The notes: generated by a model from the letters alone, not told the origin. A DNA stretch of 37,673 nucleotides from Sulfuricurvum sp. (GCF_028688295.1 NZ_JAQTYM010000001.1:119533-157205), one strand, 5' to 3'. Positions 15,825 through 24,102 are shown, counted from the first letter of the stretch. A program made the numbers and translations.

Positions 15825-16448
15825 GTGAAAGATAACAATGAAGGCAATGGGATCAAAAAGTTTTGGTTTGGCTGGAAGGGACTGGCGGTCTTAATTACTT
15901 TAGGGGTATTGGGAGGGATGATTATCTCCTTTGTTACGGTTGTTGCTGTTAAAGAGACATCGGGGGTAAATTTTTGCTCCTCCTGCCACTCAATGAAGCC
16001 AATGGCGGAAGCTTATCGTAATGATGTACACGGAGGGTATGGTGAGAGCGGCGTCGTTGCAAAATGTGCCGATTGCCATTTACCGCATGAATCTACGTTG
16101 GGGTATTTGGTACAAAAAGCACGTACCGGAATGTGGGATGTGTGGGTTGAATCGACGCACGACACCTCTAAGATCGATTGGCATGAAAAAAGAGATGAAC
16201 GGCGCAATTGGGTTTATGATTCGGGATGTCTCCATTGTCACGAAAACCTCCTCAGAGGAACGCGTCCTAATAAAAAAGCGTTCACTGCTCATAAAGCCTA
16301 TTTCGCTAAAAAACTGGTAGTTCAAAGTGATGAGGGAAGGGATCTGGCCCGCTGCGTGGATTGTCACAAACATGTAGGGCATTATCAGATTGAAAAGCAT
16401 CTTCCTGAGGCTCCGGAAGCTCTTCCTGATTCTTTTGAGTCCAACTGA
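15825..16448 (+). CDS. NapC/NrfH-family tetraheme quinol dehydrogenase
   Basis: The GTG at 15825 is preferred because GGAG lies 6 bases upstream; the ATG at 15813 has no ribosome site. The protein is 207 residues, with one N-terminal transmembrane helix (about 18-42) and four CXXCH sites: CSSCH (about 51, followed by SMKPM, the CXXCHxM arrangement of NrfH), CADCH, CLHCH and CVDCH. Proteins of this family oxidise menaquinol and pass electrons to periplasmic partners. No nrfA, napA or torA gene is nearby; the neighbours are triheme and 12-heme cytochromes. A CymA-like role as the entry (or exit) point between the quinone pool and the EET chain is therefore likely. Confidence 0.9.
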   Translation: MKDNNEGNGIKKFWFGWKGLAVLITLGVLGGMIISFVTVVAVKETSGVNFCSSCHSMKPMAEAYRNDVHGGYGESGVVAKCADCHLPHESTLGYLVQKARTGMWDVWVESTHDTSKIDWHEKRDERRNWVYDSGCLHCHENLLRGTRPNKKAFTAHKAYFAKKLVVQSDEGRDLARCVDCHKHVGHYQIEKHLPEAPEALPDSFESN

Positions 16449-16467
16449 TATGCAGGAGAGAAACAGA

Positions 16468-17022
16468 ATGACGCAATCCGTAAAAAATAAAATCATAGCT
16501 ATCACAGTAGTAGTTGTTATTATCCTAGGAATGACAGTTGTAGGAGGATGGGAAAAGTTAGGGCGATTTGGCATTATCAGCCAAAATATTGCTCTGAATC
16601 TTATGCACCCTTATCATGGTGACAACCGCCCTTTGGAGAAGATTACAGCAACGTATATCAAAGCCAATACGGGGACCACTAAGGTTATCAATGAGGCCTA
16701 TCTTCCTGCAGCATTAAAACCGATTAAAAAATATGCGCATCCCCCGTTTGCTATGGGTGCTTGCGCTGTCTGTCATGCACCGAATCGTTCCAAACCTGCG
16801 GCAATTGTGACCCATACGGTTGGAGAGTTGTGCTATAAATGTCATGAACCTCTGGGCGGTATCACAGCCAGAGGTAAAGAGATCGATTGTAATAAATGTC
16901 ACAGTCCGCATCATGCTGATAAAGAAAAATTGATCCGAAATACGGTCACGGATGTCATCTGTCCGGCAGGGCGGTTTAATGCAGAAGCAACTTTACCTGA
17001 GATGGGACATGATGAGCATTAA
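16468..17022 (+). CDS. Membrane-anchored triheme cytochrome c
   Basis: This 184-residue protein starts at the ATG at 16468 behind AGGAGAG; an in-frame ATG at 16450 lies upstream of that site. One N-terminal transmembrane helix (about 8-28) lacks an obvious cleavage site, so the protein is probably anchored in the inner membrane facing the periplasm. It has three CXXCH sites: CAVCH, CYKCH and CNKCH. The anchor-proximal segment (WEKLGRF, then a short helix) and the segment before heme 1 (LPAALKPIKKYAHPPF) match the 12-heme protein encoded next, so it looks like a short paralog equal to that protein's first three hemes. It probably relays electrons from the NapC-like protein. Confidence 0.85.
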   Translation: MTQSVKNKIIAITVVVVIILGMTVVGGWEKLGRFGIISQNIALNLMHPYHGDNRPLEKITATYIKANTGTTKVINEAYLPAALKPIKKYAHPPFAMGACAVCHAPNRSKPAAIVTHTVGELCYKCHEPLGGITARGKEIDCNKCHSPHHADKEKLIRNTVTDVICPAGRFNAEATLPEMGHDEH

Positions 17023-17049
17023 TCTCCATAGAGGAAAGAAACAATTATT

Positions 17050-18558
17050 ATGAAAAAATACGGTCTAAAAGCGATACTCCTCTTATTATTACTGGTGGTA
17101 GGAATTGCTTTTTATCAATTTGATGCCGGAGAAAAATTCGGACGTTTTATGAGTATCATGAAAGAGATAGCGACAAATGTACTGAATGCTGATCACGAAG
17201 AAAATATCGATATTAGTGACGAAGAGCTTGCTGGGATCGATGTGGAACAGATCGCAAAAGATCTGGAATCACCTAACAGTGAAACGGCAATAGAAGCGGC
17301 TGCACCGACGGAGATCCCACGAGATGAAATCCGTTCCGAAGAGCGGCCTACCCACACTAAAACGATGATTAAAGAGGCAAAACTCGTCGATTTGAAAGAT
17401 TTACCTGCCAAATTCAAACCGCTCAAAAAACACCTTCATGAGCCATTTAAGATGGGAGCATGTCAAATCTGCCATATCTCTAAGGGGGATAATCCTGCTG
17501 CTTTAGTTAAAAAGAACATACAGGAGATCTGTTATGAGTGTCACAAAACCAAATACACGAAAGCGTATGATCACAAGCCGGTTAAAGATGGTGCCTGTAT
17601 GTCGTGTCATGATCCGCATCAGTCCGATACCCCAAAAATGCTTAAAGGTAATTCGATTAATGATACTTGTCTGAAATGCCATGATAAACAAAACGGTGCA
17701 AAAGGGGTGAGTAAGTTCATTACAATGAACGGAAAATTCAAACACAAACCAGCCGAAAAAAGTTGTTTAGAGTGTCACGATCCGCATACATCGAACTATA
17801 AAACATTGATGAAAAAAGAGGTGGGACTGGAGTTTTGTCTCGATTGTCACAGTTCACTAAAAGATCATAAAAATATGCGTCAGTGGATTAATAATGCAAA
17901 ATACAAACATGGAGCAGTGAGTGATAGCAAAAATAAATGTCTCGAATGCCATGATCCCCACTCCTCGAATCATCCGAATATCCTAAAGAAAGATCCGGTA
18001 CAGGTGTGTTTGGAGTGTCATAATAAATCACTCAAAGCAGAAGAAGATGGAGGGATGCTGATGAATATGGCCCAGCATCTCAAAGAAAATCCCAATTGGC
18101 ATAAGCCGATACGAGATGCTAACGGTAAAGATGGCGGATGCGGTGCTTGTCACGATCCACACGGATCGGATAACTTCAGTATCCTCAAAAAATCGTTTAC
18201 CAAAAACTTTTATGCCAATCTTGAAAACAAAGACTTTTTTTGTTTCAAATGTCACAAAGAGTCTAAAATCACTGAACAATATACGGAGAATGACGAAATT
18301 ACCAAGTTTCGTGACGGTGGTGTCAATTTACACAATCTTCATGTAAACGACCGTAAAGGGCGTGCATGTCGGGCATGTCATGACGAACACGCCTCTAAAA
18401 ATAAACATTTGATTCGTGATTTTACCGATTTTAATAGCATCAAATTTCCGTTGCGCTTTGTCGATGCCCCTAATGGCGGTTCCTGCGCCCCGGCATGTCA
18501 CAAAAAATTCGAGTATGACCGTGTGAGTCCTAAAGGGATTGGGAAAAGAGAGGGATGA
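17050..18558 (+). CDS. Membrane-anchored 12-heme cytochrome c
   Basis: This is a 502-residue protein. The N-terminal hydrophobic helix (about 7-23) has no clear signal-peptidase site and is followed by GEKFGRF and an acidic, proline-containing linker (about 50-115) that could span periplasmic distance. Eleven CXXCH motifs begin near residue 138, many as CHDPH, and the last site is CAPACH (about residue 479), a CX3CH motif within GGSCAPACH. The heme domain is collinear with the secreted 12-heme protein at 1374. It lies 27 bases after the triheme gene and just before the 7-heme gene. It probably bridges the inner membrane and the conduit. Confidence 0.9.
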   Translation: MKKYGLKAILLLLLLVVGIAFYQFDAGEKFGRFMSIMKEIATNVLNADHEENIDISDEELAGIDVEQIAKDLESPNSETAIEAAAPTEIPRDEIRSEERPTHTKTMIKEAKLVDLKDLPAKFKPLKKHLHEPFKMGACQICHISKGDNPAALVKKNIQEICYECHKTKYTKAYDHKPVKDGACMSCHDPHQSDTPKMLKGNSINDTCLKCHDKQNGAKGVSKFITMNGKFKHKPAEKSCLECHDPHTSNYKTLMKKEVGLEFCLDCHSSLKDHKNMRQWINNAKYKHGAVSDSKNKCLECHDPHSSNHPNILKKDPVQVCLECHNKSLKAEEDGGMLMNMAQHLKENPNWHKPIRDANGKDGGCGACHDPHGSDNFSILKKSFTKNFYANLENKDFFCFKCHKESKITEQYTENDEITKFRDGGVNLHNLHVNDRKGRACRACHDEHASKNKHLIRDFTDFNSIKFPLRFVDAPNGGSCAPACHKKFEYDRVSPKGIGKREG

Positions 18559-18562
18559 TGCA

Positions 18563-19516
18563 ATGAACCGCATACTTATCAAAGCACTTTGGTTGATCAC
18601 ATTGTCTGTTTCAGCTATCATGGCTGTAGAGGGTGTGGAGATATTTCCCGTTATGGATAAAAAGATTTACAGGGAAGGGCATGTCTCGATTACACTCAGA
18701 TTAGAAGATCGGAACATCAGCCGTCTGATGATTGTGACTGATAAGAATGAAGCTTATCCTGTGGTACTGAGCAAAGAGTGTGACAATGTCTGTTCAACAA
18801 CATTCAAACTTCATCCAGGCGAGAATACAATTCGGGTCAGGGGATACGTAGGGGAGCGATTGGCGTATGAAGAAAAAAATGACCTTTTTTTTGTTTCTCC
18901 ATCGCATAAAGGGGCAAAAATACCTCCCGCTCACTTTCAAGAACAGTTTTTTCATACGGATGAGAATGAAAAAATGTGCTCTAAATGTCATGATATGAGT
19001 ATCAATGAAGAGAAAGGGGTAGCCTTTATTGACGCCGAGGACTCTAACTGTTACGGCTGTCATAAACATATTATAGACGAAAAATACGCTCATGCCCCCG
19101 CACTTAATTGGCTCTGTACAGGCTGTCATTCTACTCAAGGCACTCGCTTGGCGGGGGAATCTAAATTTCGGACGGCCAAGCCGATTGCCTCGATCTGTTT
19201 TAGCTGCCATGACAAAAGCAAACAGATATGGGATGCAAAAAAATACCGACATCTCCCTGTCGATTCGGGGCAGTGTACTCGGTGTCATAATCCGCACGCG
19301 GCTTCAAATGCTATGTTTAACCATGAATCTGCTGTTTCTTTATGTCTGGGATGCCATGGGGACAAAAAATTCTCTTCAGCAATACGAGGCGATTCCAAAT
19401 GTCCGGGAGAAGAGAGGGGAAGTTGTGTGCAATGCCATAATCCACACGCTTCGGACGCGAAATTCTTTTTAGATGATCCACATAAACGTGGAGCCGGAAA
19501 AGCTGCAGTACGATGA
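18563..19516 (+). CDS. 7-heme cytochrome with N-terminal beta domain
   Basis: The ATG at 18563 is chosen for its ribosome site (GAGAGGG) and signal peptide (about 1-21); the open frame extends further upstream into the previous gene. The protein is 317 residues: a beta-sandwich-like domain (about 22-115), then seven CXXCH motifs (CSKCH about 138 to CVQCH). It aligns with the 8-heme proteins at 2595 and 19513, sharing DSNCYGCH, HAPALNWLC and CTRCHNPHA, but ends with a Lys/Arg/Gly tail in place of the eighth heme and has a shortened loop around heme 7. It may be a specialised variant or a decaying duplicate. Its stop overlaps the next start by 4 bases. Confidence 0.85.
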   Translation: MNRILIKALWLITLSVSAIMAVEGVEIFPVMDKKIYREGHVSITLRLEDRNISRLMIVTDKNEAYPVVLSKECDNVCSTTFKLHPGENTIRVRGYVGERLAYEEKNDLFFVSPSHKGAKIPPAHFQEQFFHTDENEKMCSKCHDMSINEEKGVAFIDAEDSNCYGCHKHIIDEKYAHAPALNWLCTGCHSTQGTRLAGESKFRTAKPIASICFSCHDKSKQIWDAKKYRHLPVDSGQCTRCHNPHAASNAMFNHESAVSLCLGCHGDKKFSSAIRGDSKCPGEERGSCVQCHNPHASDAKFFLDDPHKRGAGKAAVR

Positions 19517-20511
19517 GGGCAATAAAGAGTATGAGAAAAAAGCTTTTTTGGGCGGGAATGATCTTTACCGTATCTCTTTTGTGGGGAGGGGCTGATTCGG
19601 GTATGCAATTACTAGCTCCGGCATCTTTGTCGGTGTATCATGAACAGAGCGCTTCTGTCGTAGTAAAGGTGACATCGGCGACGATAGAGAAGATCGTTAT
19701 TACAACTGAAACGGATCAACAGATTAATATGTTGGCGGTTCAGGGTAGAAATACTTATTGCAAAACGATTCGGCTCTTGCCGGGCGAAAACAAGATAACC
19801 CTCACGGCCATCGGAAAGGAGGGGGAGATCGGCAAACTCTCTACGATCATCTATCATGATATTGTTACGGAGAAAAAATACCGCTATCCCCCGGAAAATT
19901 ATTCGGTACAGATGTTTCATTTGGCCTCAAATGAGAAACGTTGTTCCCCATGCCACAAGATGGAAGTGAATGAAAGCCCGGGAGTCGCGTTTGAAAATCC
20001 TACCGATTCCAACTGCTACGGGTGCCATCAGAAACTAACTGCGCGACCTCACGGCCATGCCCCTGCTATTAATTGGCTTTGTACCTCTTGCCATCAGACA
20101 CAAAAAGGGGGAGAATACACATTTAAACTTCCCGATAAAATCGGTGAAGCGTGTCTAAACTGCCATAAAAAAGAGAAAGAGACATGGGAAGCAAAACGGT
20201 TTCACCATATGCCCTTTGATGCAAAGCAGTGCACCAGATGCCATAATCCCCATTCGGGGGAAGAGCGTTTTTATCTCAGAGCCAAACCCTGGGATTTGTG
20301 TACATCATGTCATGCCGATAAAATAAGCGGTAATCATATCATCAATACCATCATCGCTAAAACCCATCCTACACGCGGAAAACCCGATCCATCACGTCCG
20401 GGAAAGGAGTTGGAATGCATTAGCTGTCATAATCCGCATGCTTCGGATACACGTTCGTTGATTATGGAAAAAAGCCCAATGAGTATATGTGCTAAATGTC
20501 ATAAAAAGTAA
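19513..20511 (+). CDS. 8-heme cytochrome with N-terminal beta domain
   Basis: This is a 332-residue protein. The ATG at 19513 overlaps the previous stop (ATGA); an in-frame ATG at 19531 would give a more usual signal peptide (MRKKLFWAGMIF) and is a valid alternative. A signal peptide is followed by a beta-sandwich-like domain (about 30-120) and eight CXXCH motifs: CSPCH, CYGCH, CTSCH, CLNCH, CTRCH, CTSCH, CISCH and CAKCH. The heme region, including the KPDPSRPG(R/K)EL segment before heme 7, is nearly collinear with the 8-heme protein at 2595. It was probably copied together with the 12-heme gene. Its likely role is periplasmic electron relay to the outer-membrane complex. Confidence 0.88.
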   Translation: MRAIKSMRKKLFWAGMIFTVSLLWGGADSGMQLLAPASLSVYHEQSASVVVKVTSATIEKIVITTETDQQINMLAVQGRNTYCKTIRLLPGENKITLTAIGKEGEIGKLSTIIYHDIVTEKKYRYPPENYSVQMFHLASNEKRCSPCHKMEVNESPGVAFENPTDSNCYGCHQKLTARPHGHAPAINWLCTSCHQTQKGGEYTFKLPDKIGEACLNCHKKEKETWEAKRFHHMPFDAKQCTRCHNPHSGEERFYLRAKPWDLCTSCHADKISGNHIINTIIAKTHPTRGKPDPSRPGKELECISCHNPHASDTRSLIMEKSPMSICAKCHKK

Positions 20512-20611
20512 TAATGAGATAAAAGAAAAAAATATAATTCTAAACGGATAATAAAGATATATTAATCTTTTTTCCTATAGAATAAACAATAGACTATATT
20601 AAGGAAATGTT

Positions 20612-21361
20612 ATGAAAAAGATTCTTTCTATTGCCCTAATCAATGCCATGTTATTGAGCACGGCGGCAGTGAGTTTATCGGCACAGTCAGGAGACATGAA
20701 GGAACAGGCAGTAAAAGCGGCGCAAGCCAAAGCTGATGCGGGAGATCCGGATGGACAGTTTGCTCTAGGGGGATTTTACTATCAGGGTATGATGACGAAA
20801 AAAGACGATGCGAAAGCACTCTATTGGTTTGAAAAAGCAGCTAAGCAGGGGCATGACAAGGCGCAGTTCAATCTTGGGTATATGTATTATGACGGTCGCG
20901 GGACAGCTAAAGACCTTAACAAAGCGTTTGGATGGTTCAAAAAGTCGGCTGAGCAGGGAGATACCAAATCTGAGCTTTACATCGCGGATATGTACTACCA
21001 TGGAAAAGGTACGAAGCAAGATTATCAAGAAGCATTTTACTGGTATAAGAAAACTGCAGATGAGGGGTATGCTAAAGCGCAGAATGAAGTTGCAAAAATG
21101 TACCGTGCCGGTTTAGGAATTAATAAAGATATGGTAAAAGCAAAAGAGTATCTGAATAAAGCATCACTCCAAAATTGTGCTGATGCGCAGTATGATCTTG
21201 GTAAAATGTATCTAACGGGTGATGGTGTAGAGAAAAATACTGAAGAAGCAAAAGTATACATGCAAAATGCGTATCTTAATGGGAATAAAGAAGCTAAAGA
21301 AGTTTTGGATCAAAACAAATGGGATGAAATTCCTCCCTACGAAAAGCAGTTATTACAATAA
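20612..21361 (+). CDS. Exported Sel1-repeat (TPR-like) protein
   Basis: This is a 249-residue protein with a signal peptide (about 1-24, LSAQ) and about five Sel1-like repeats, each with the pattern A-x-x-x-LG-x-MY-x-x-G-x-G...D-x-x-KA-x-x-W-x-x-KAA-x-x-G. Sel1 repeats stack as an alpha/alpha solenoid that binds other proteins. The ribosome site is AAGGAA. It lies 100 bases after the last multiheme gene and could be cotranscribed or have its own promoter (TATAAT at 20533-20538). It has no cysteine-pair pattern of the Helicobacter Hcp family. A scaffold role for the cytochromes is possible but not shown. Confidence 0.85.
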   Translation: MKKILSIALINAMLLSTAAVSLSAQSGDMKEQAVKAAQAKADAGDPDGQFALGGFYYQGMMTKKDDAKALYWFEKAAKQGHDKAQFNLGYMYYDGRGTAKDLNKAFGWFKKSAEQGDTKSELYIADMYYHGKGTKQDYQEAFYWYKKTADEGYAKAQNEVAKMYRAGLGINKDMVKAKEYLNKASLQNCADAQYDLGKMYLTGDGVEKNTEEAKVYMQNAYLNGNKEAKEVLDQNKWDEIPPYEKQLLQ

Positions 21362-21374
21362 AAGAAGAAGCTTG

Positions 21375-21431
21375 GTCTCTTTAAGAGACGAGGTGATAGT
21401 AAACATAGAGAGAAGAGGCGGTAGCCTCTTC
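21375..21431. terminator. Bidirectional terminator between convergent genes
   Basis: GAAGAGGC (21412-21419) and GCCTCTTC (21424-21431) form a perfect 8-bp stem with a GGTA loop. Upstream, GTCTCTT/AAGAGAC (21375-21389) is a second palindrome. Both lie in the 82-base gap between the Sel1 gene and the convergent c553-type cytochrome gene. Confidence 0.7.
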
Positions 21432-21443
21432 AAAATTCAAGAA

Positions 21444-21731
21444 TTATTTCAATCCAGCAATGTGAGCTGAAACAGCTTTGATATCATCAGCAGAGAGAGA
21501 AGCAACTTGTCCAACCATCATTGCTTTTTTAGCACCGCCGAAGCTACCGTCTTTATATCCATTCAATTTTTTCTCAATTGAAGCCGCGTCACCTGAAAGT
21601 GCTACACCTGAAATCGCTGTATTTTGACCGTCTTTTCCATGGCAAGCTACACATTTACTATATACTGCTGCACCGTCTGCTGCGAAAAGAGCTGCTGCTG
21701 TAAGGGAAAGCCCAAGAACTATTTTTTTCAT
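21444..21731 (-). CDS. Small monoheme cytochrome c (c553-type)
   Basis: This 95-residue protein has a signal peptide (about 1-18, LFA) and one CXXCH site (CVACHGKDG, about residues 27-31). A MMVGQV segment (about 70) supplies the probable methionine ligand. This is the compact periplasmic c553-type cytochrome common in Campylobacterota, which passes electrons from bc1 or other donors to oxidases and peroxidases. A GGAG ribosome site precedes the ATG. It is divergent from the monoheme cytochrome at 22000. The codon use (GCT, GAA, regular) suggests high expression. Confidence 0.93.
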   Translation of the reverse strand: MKKIVLGLSLTAAALFAADGAAVYSKCVACHGKDGQNTAISGVALSGDAASIEKKLNGYKDGSFGGAKKAMMVGQVASLSADDIKAVSAHIAGLK

Positions 21732-21769
21732 TTGATATGACTCCGTGTTTTAATTATATATACAAAAAA

Positions 21770-21799
21770 ATTATATAAGAATATATCTTGTTTTTCCAA
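21770..21799 (-). promoter_or_regulatory. Candidate promoter for the c553-type cytochrome
   Basis: Read on the minus strand, TTGGAA (21799-21794) is followed after 18 bases by TATAAT (21775-21770), about 40 bases before the start codon. On the plus strand the rest of the 268-base gap (21732-21999) is A/T-rich, holds a GTTAC-N5-GTAAC inverted repeat at 21836-21850 and a TATAAT at 21935-21940 facing the gene at 22000. Confidence 0.4.
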
Positions 21800-21999
21800 A
21801 TAATTTCTGTTGTATTTTCACAATCATGACCGCATGTTACTAAGCGTAACTATTTGAAATAATTATATCACAAAGTTGTTACAAATAATAAAAGCAAATT
21901 TATAAAATGTATAAAAATTTTAAGAATCATGCACTATAATAAATAACTATTTTAAAAATCAGGGGTAAATCCACTGGTATAACAGGAGAAATAAGGATC

Positions 22000-22455
22000 A
22001 TGAAATTGAAAACAATAGTGTTACTTTTAGTAGGTACAGTTACACTCTCTATAGCAGATGGGGCATCGGTCTTTCAACGCTGTATAGCGTGTCATGGAGA
22101 AGTGGGCGAAAAAAAATCTCTGGGTGTGAGCGAGATCATTGCCGGATGGAAAGAAGAAAGGGTTATTGAACGGTTAAAAATGTACAAAGCCGGCAAGTTT
22201 AATCAATATGGATTCGGGAATATGATGAGCGGTCAGGCAACGAAATTAAGTGATGCAGAAATGAAAGAAGTCGCTTATTATGTTTCGACGTTAATACCGC
22301 CAAAGAGTACAGTAGATGAAAATATATCAACAGATGAAGTGTTGACACCGGAACAGATAAAATACAAGCAGTTTATCCGTGATTATTTTATTGCCAATCC
22401 CCAATACGGAACGATTCAAAAAGCAAATCAATTATGGGAATCAAAAAGCAAATAG
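22000..22455 (+). CDS. Monoheme cytochrome c with C-terminal extension
   Basis: This 151-residue protein has a signal peptide (about 1-19) and one CXXCH (CIACHGEVG, about residues 28-32). A GNMMSGQATKLSD segment (about 73-85) provides the methionine ligand. The c553-like core ends near residue 100 and is followed by an unusual charged extension of about 50 residues containing no heme site. A ribosome site (AAGGA) precedes the ATG. It is convergent with the radical SAM gene and divergent from the c553-type gene. It is probably periplasmic; the partner is unknown. Confidence 0.88.
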   Translation: MKLKTIVLLLVGTVTLSIADGASVFQRCIACHGEVGEKKSLGVSEIIAGWKEERVIERLKMYKAGKFNQYGFGNMMSGQATKLSDAEMKEVAYYVSTLIPPKSTVDENISTDEVLTPEQIKYKQFIRDYFIANPQYGTIQKANQLWESKSK

Positions 22456-22482
22456 GTGATAGTAAGAACATCAAACGAAAGC

Positions 22483-24033
22483 TTAGGTAGAGCGTTTAGC
22501 TTGTCGTTTTGGTGTAACTGCTTTGGCCTCTTTTTCTTTTTTCTCGATTGTCGATTGTCGCAGAAAAAACGGGATGGTTTTCTCTGGACGAGTAGCCAAA
22601 TCTTCAACCAAAGCCGCTTCCACGATCTCTTTATCATTATGTTCACACAGATAGGTATGGATCAATGTGATTTGACGATCCAGTGAGATTTTCCACGTGG
22701 AGAGAGTTTGGGTGTAGATCCATTCGCTAAAGGCGTAAAACCCATCAAATACGCTCCCCTCACGCCAAAGGAGAGGAACTGTTTTGGTAAAACTTCCGCT
22801 ATTGTAAAAAATATCCCAAAACCTCGCAAACCGCTTCATTTTTTGTATTTGCTCAAAACTGAGATGATTATTTTGAAGAATATCATAGGGTGGTATGTCT
22901 GAGTAGATCATTCCGTGCACTTGATCGTGGCGAGAGAGGGTTGTTCCTGAGAGATTTTTAAGTATTCCGATTTGGATCTCACTGTGGGTAAGTGAAACAA
23001 GCTTATCAAGATTGCGACCAAATCCCTCTAGTGTTTCGCCCGGTAATCCGACGATGAGATCGAGGTGCATGTGCGCATGAGTTTCATTTTCCAAAAAGCG
23101 GAGATTCTCGAAAATCTTTTCGAGTTTCAGCGGTCGGTTAATCCCTTTTGCAATCACAGGATCGAGAGTTTGGATACCGATTTCAAGCTGCAATGATCCT
23201 GCGGGAAATAGTTTGATCTTCTCTTTGAGTACATCGGGGAAGTGATCGGGGATTACTTCGAAGTGGGCAAAGTAGGGTGGCTCTTTGGAGAGGAAAAAAT
23301 CCAATATTCGATTAGCGAAGGTCATGTTGAGATTAAAGGTGCGGTCGATGAATTTGAAACTTCGAGCACCGCGTTGCCAAAGAGTTTCAAACTCTTCGAG
23401 GAGCTGATCAAGGGGGAAATTACGCACTTTCTCATCAATGGAGGAGAGGCAGAACTCACATTCGAACGGACATCCCCGTGAAGCTTCGACGTAGATGTAT
23501 CGGTGTTCTACATCCTCGTCGTTGAAAGCAGTGTAGGGGAGGTTGATTTCTTTAAGATCGGGAAGAGGAGCTTTAATGAAATGAGGTGTCTCCGTTCGTG
23601 GTGAGCCTGTCGAACCATGAAACCCTTCGACAGGCTCAGGGCGAACGGGAGAAAGCAACTTTTTGCACAAATCATAAAATGCCACTTCCCCCTCACCGCT
23701 GATAATGTAATCGGCTTTACTAAAATCGACGCGATGCGGCTGGTATCCTGCTTCGGGACCGCCGAGGACGATGATCGTTTGAGGCGAGACTTTTTTGAGG
23801 GTTTGGATCAGCTCTGCACTCTGAGCGGCGTTCCAAATATAGACACCGATGCCGATGATTCGCGGTGCGTGTTTGAGCAAATCTTCAGCGATACTCTGTA
23901 TCTGTTCATTCATCGTAAATTCGATGATTTTTGTTTCGGATTGGAGCTCGTGCAGGTTGGCATAGAGATAGCGTAAACCCAATGCGGTATGGGCGTAGCG
24001 GGCATTTAACGTCGTTAGAAGAATAGTGTGCAT
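22483..24033 (-). CDS. B12-binding radical SAM protein with in-frame repeat insertion
   Basis: This is a 516-residue cytoplasmic protein. The N-terminal third (about 1-125) resembles a cobalamin-binding Rossmann domain (IIGIGVYIWNA, VLGGPEAG, IISGEGE). The radical SAM core follows with CPFECEFC (about residues 192-199), the CX3CX2C motif for the 4Fe-4S cluster, and the GIQTLDP and DLIVGLPGET segments. A C-terminal domain (about 380-500) fits the DUF4080-type tail. The substrate is unknown. Between the two domains (about 128-148) lies VRPEPVEG, the known translation product of a dispersed palindromic repeat, so a repeat has inserted in the linker without breaking the frame. It is divergent from ppsA. 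Confidence 0.87.
   Translation of the reverse strand: MHTILLTTLNARYAHTALGLRYLYANLHELQSETKIIEFTMNEQIQSIAEDLLKHAPRIIGIGVYIWNAAQSAELIQTLKKVSPQTIIVLGGPEAGYQPHRVDFSKADYIISGEGEVAFYDLCKKLLSPVRPEPVEGFHGSTGSPRTETPHFIKAPLPDLKEINLPYTAFNDEDVEHRYIYVEASRGCPFECEFCLSSIDEKVRNFPLDQLLEEFETLWQRGARSFKFIDRTFNLNMTFANRILDFFLSKEPPYFAHFEVIPDHFPDVLKEKIKLFPAGSLQLEIGIQTLDPVIAKGINRPLKLEKIFENLRFLENETHAHMHLDLIVGLPGETLEGFGRNLDKLVSLTHSEIQIGILKNLSGTTLSRHDQVHGMIYSDIPPYDILQNNHLSFEQIQKMKRFARFWDIFYNSGSFTKTVPLLWREGSVFDGFYAFSEWIYTQTLSTWKISLDRQITLIHTYLCEHNDKEIVEAALVEDLATRPEKTIPFFLRQSTIEKKEKEAKAVTPKRQAKRST
23590..23651. repeat. REPIN-like palindromic repeat, copy 1
   Basis: Two long arms face each other: the left (23590-23614) contains GTGAGCCTGTCGAA and the right (23626-23651) contains TTCGACAGGCTCAG. 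They form an imperfect hairpin of about 25 bp with an 11-base loop. The core CTTCGACAGGCTCAGGGCGAA type is a widespread dispersed bacterial repeat. It lies inside the radical SAM gene and encodes VRPEPVEG there. Confidence 0.85.
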
Positions 24034-24102
24034 AAGGTTTCCGATAAAAGATAAACGTATTATATGGTATTCTACAGATACTACGCCCTAAAGGGAGATA
24101 TT

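Noticed and set aside
18794-19297. 167-codon minus-strand frame in the 7-heme gene
   Set aside because: Antisense shadow; the repeated Met/Thr/Cys pattern comes from reading CXXCH codons backwards.
15825-22455. Nitrite or nitrate reductase operon (nrf/nap) suggested by the NapC/NrfH-like gene
   Set aside because: No catalytic subunit is present; there is no CXXCK site or molybdopterin protein, and the partners are multihemes of other families.
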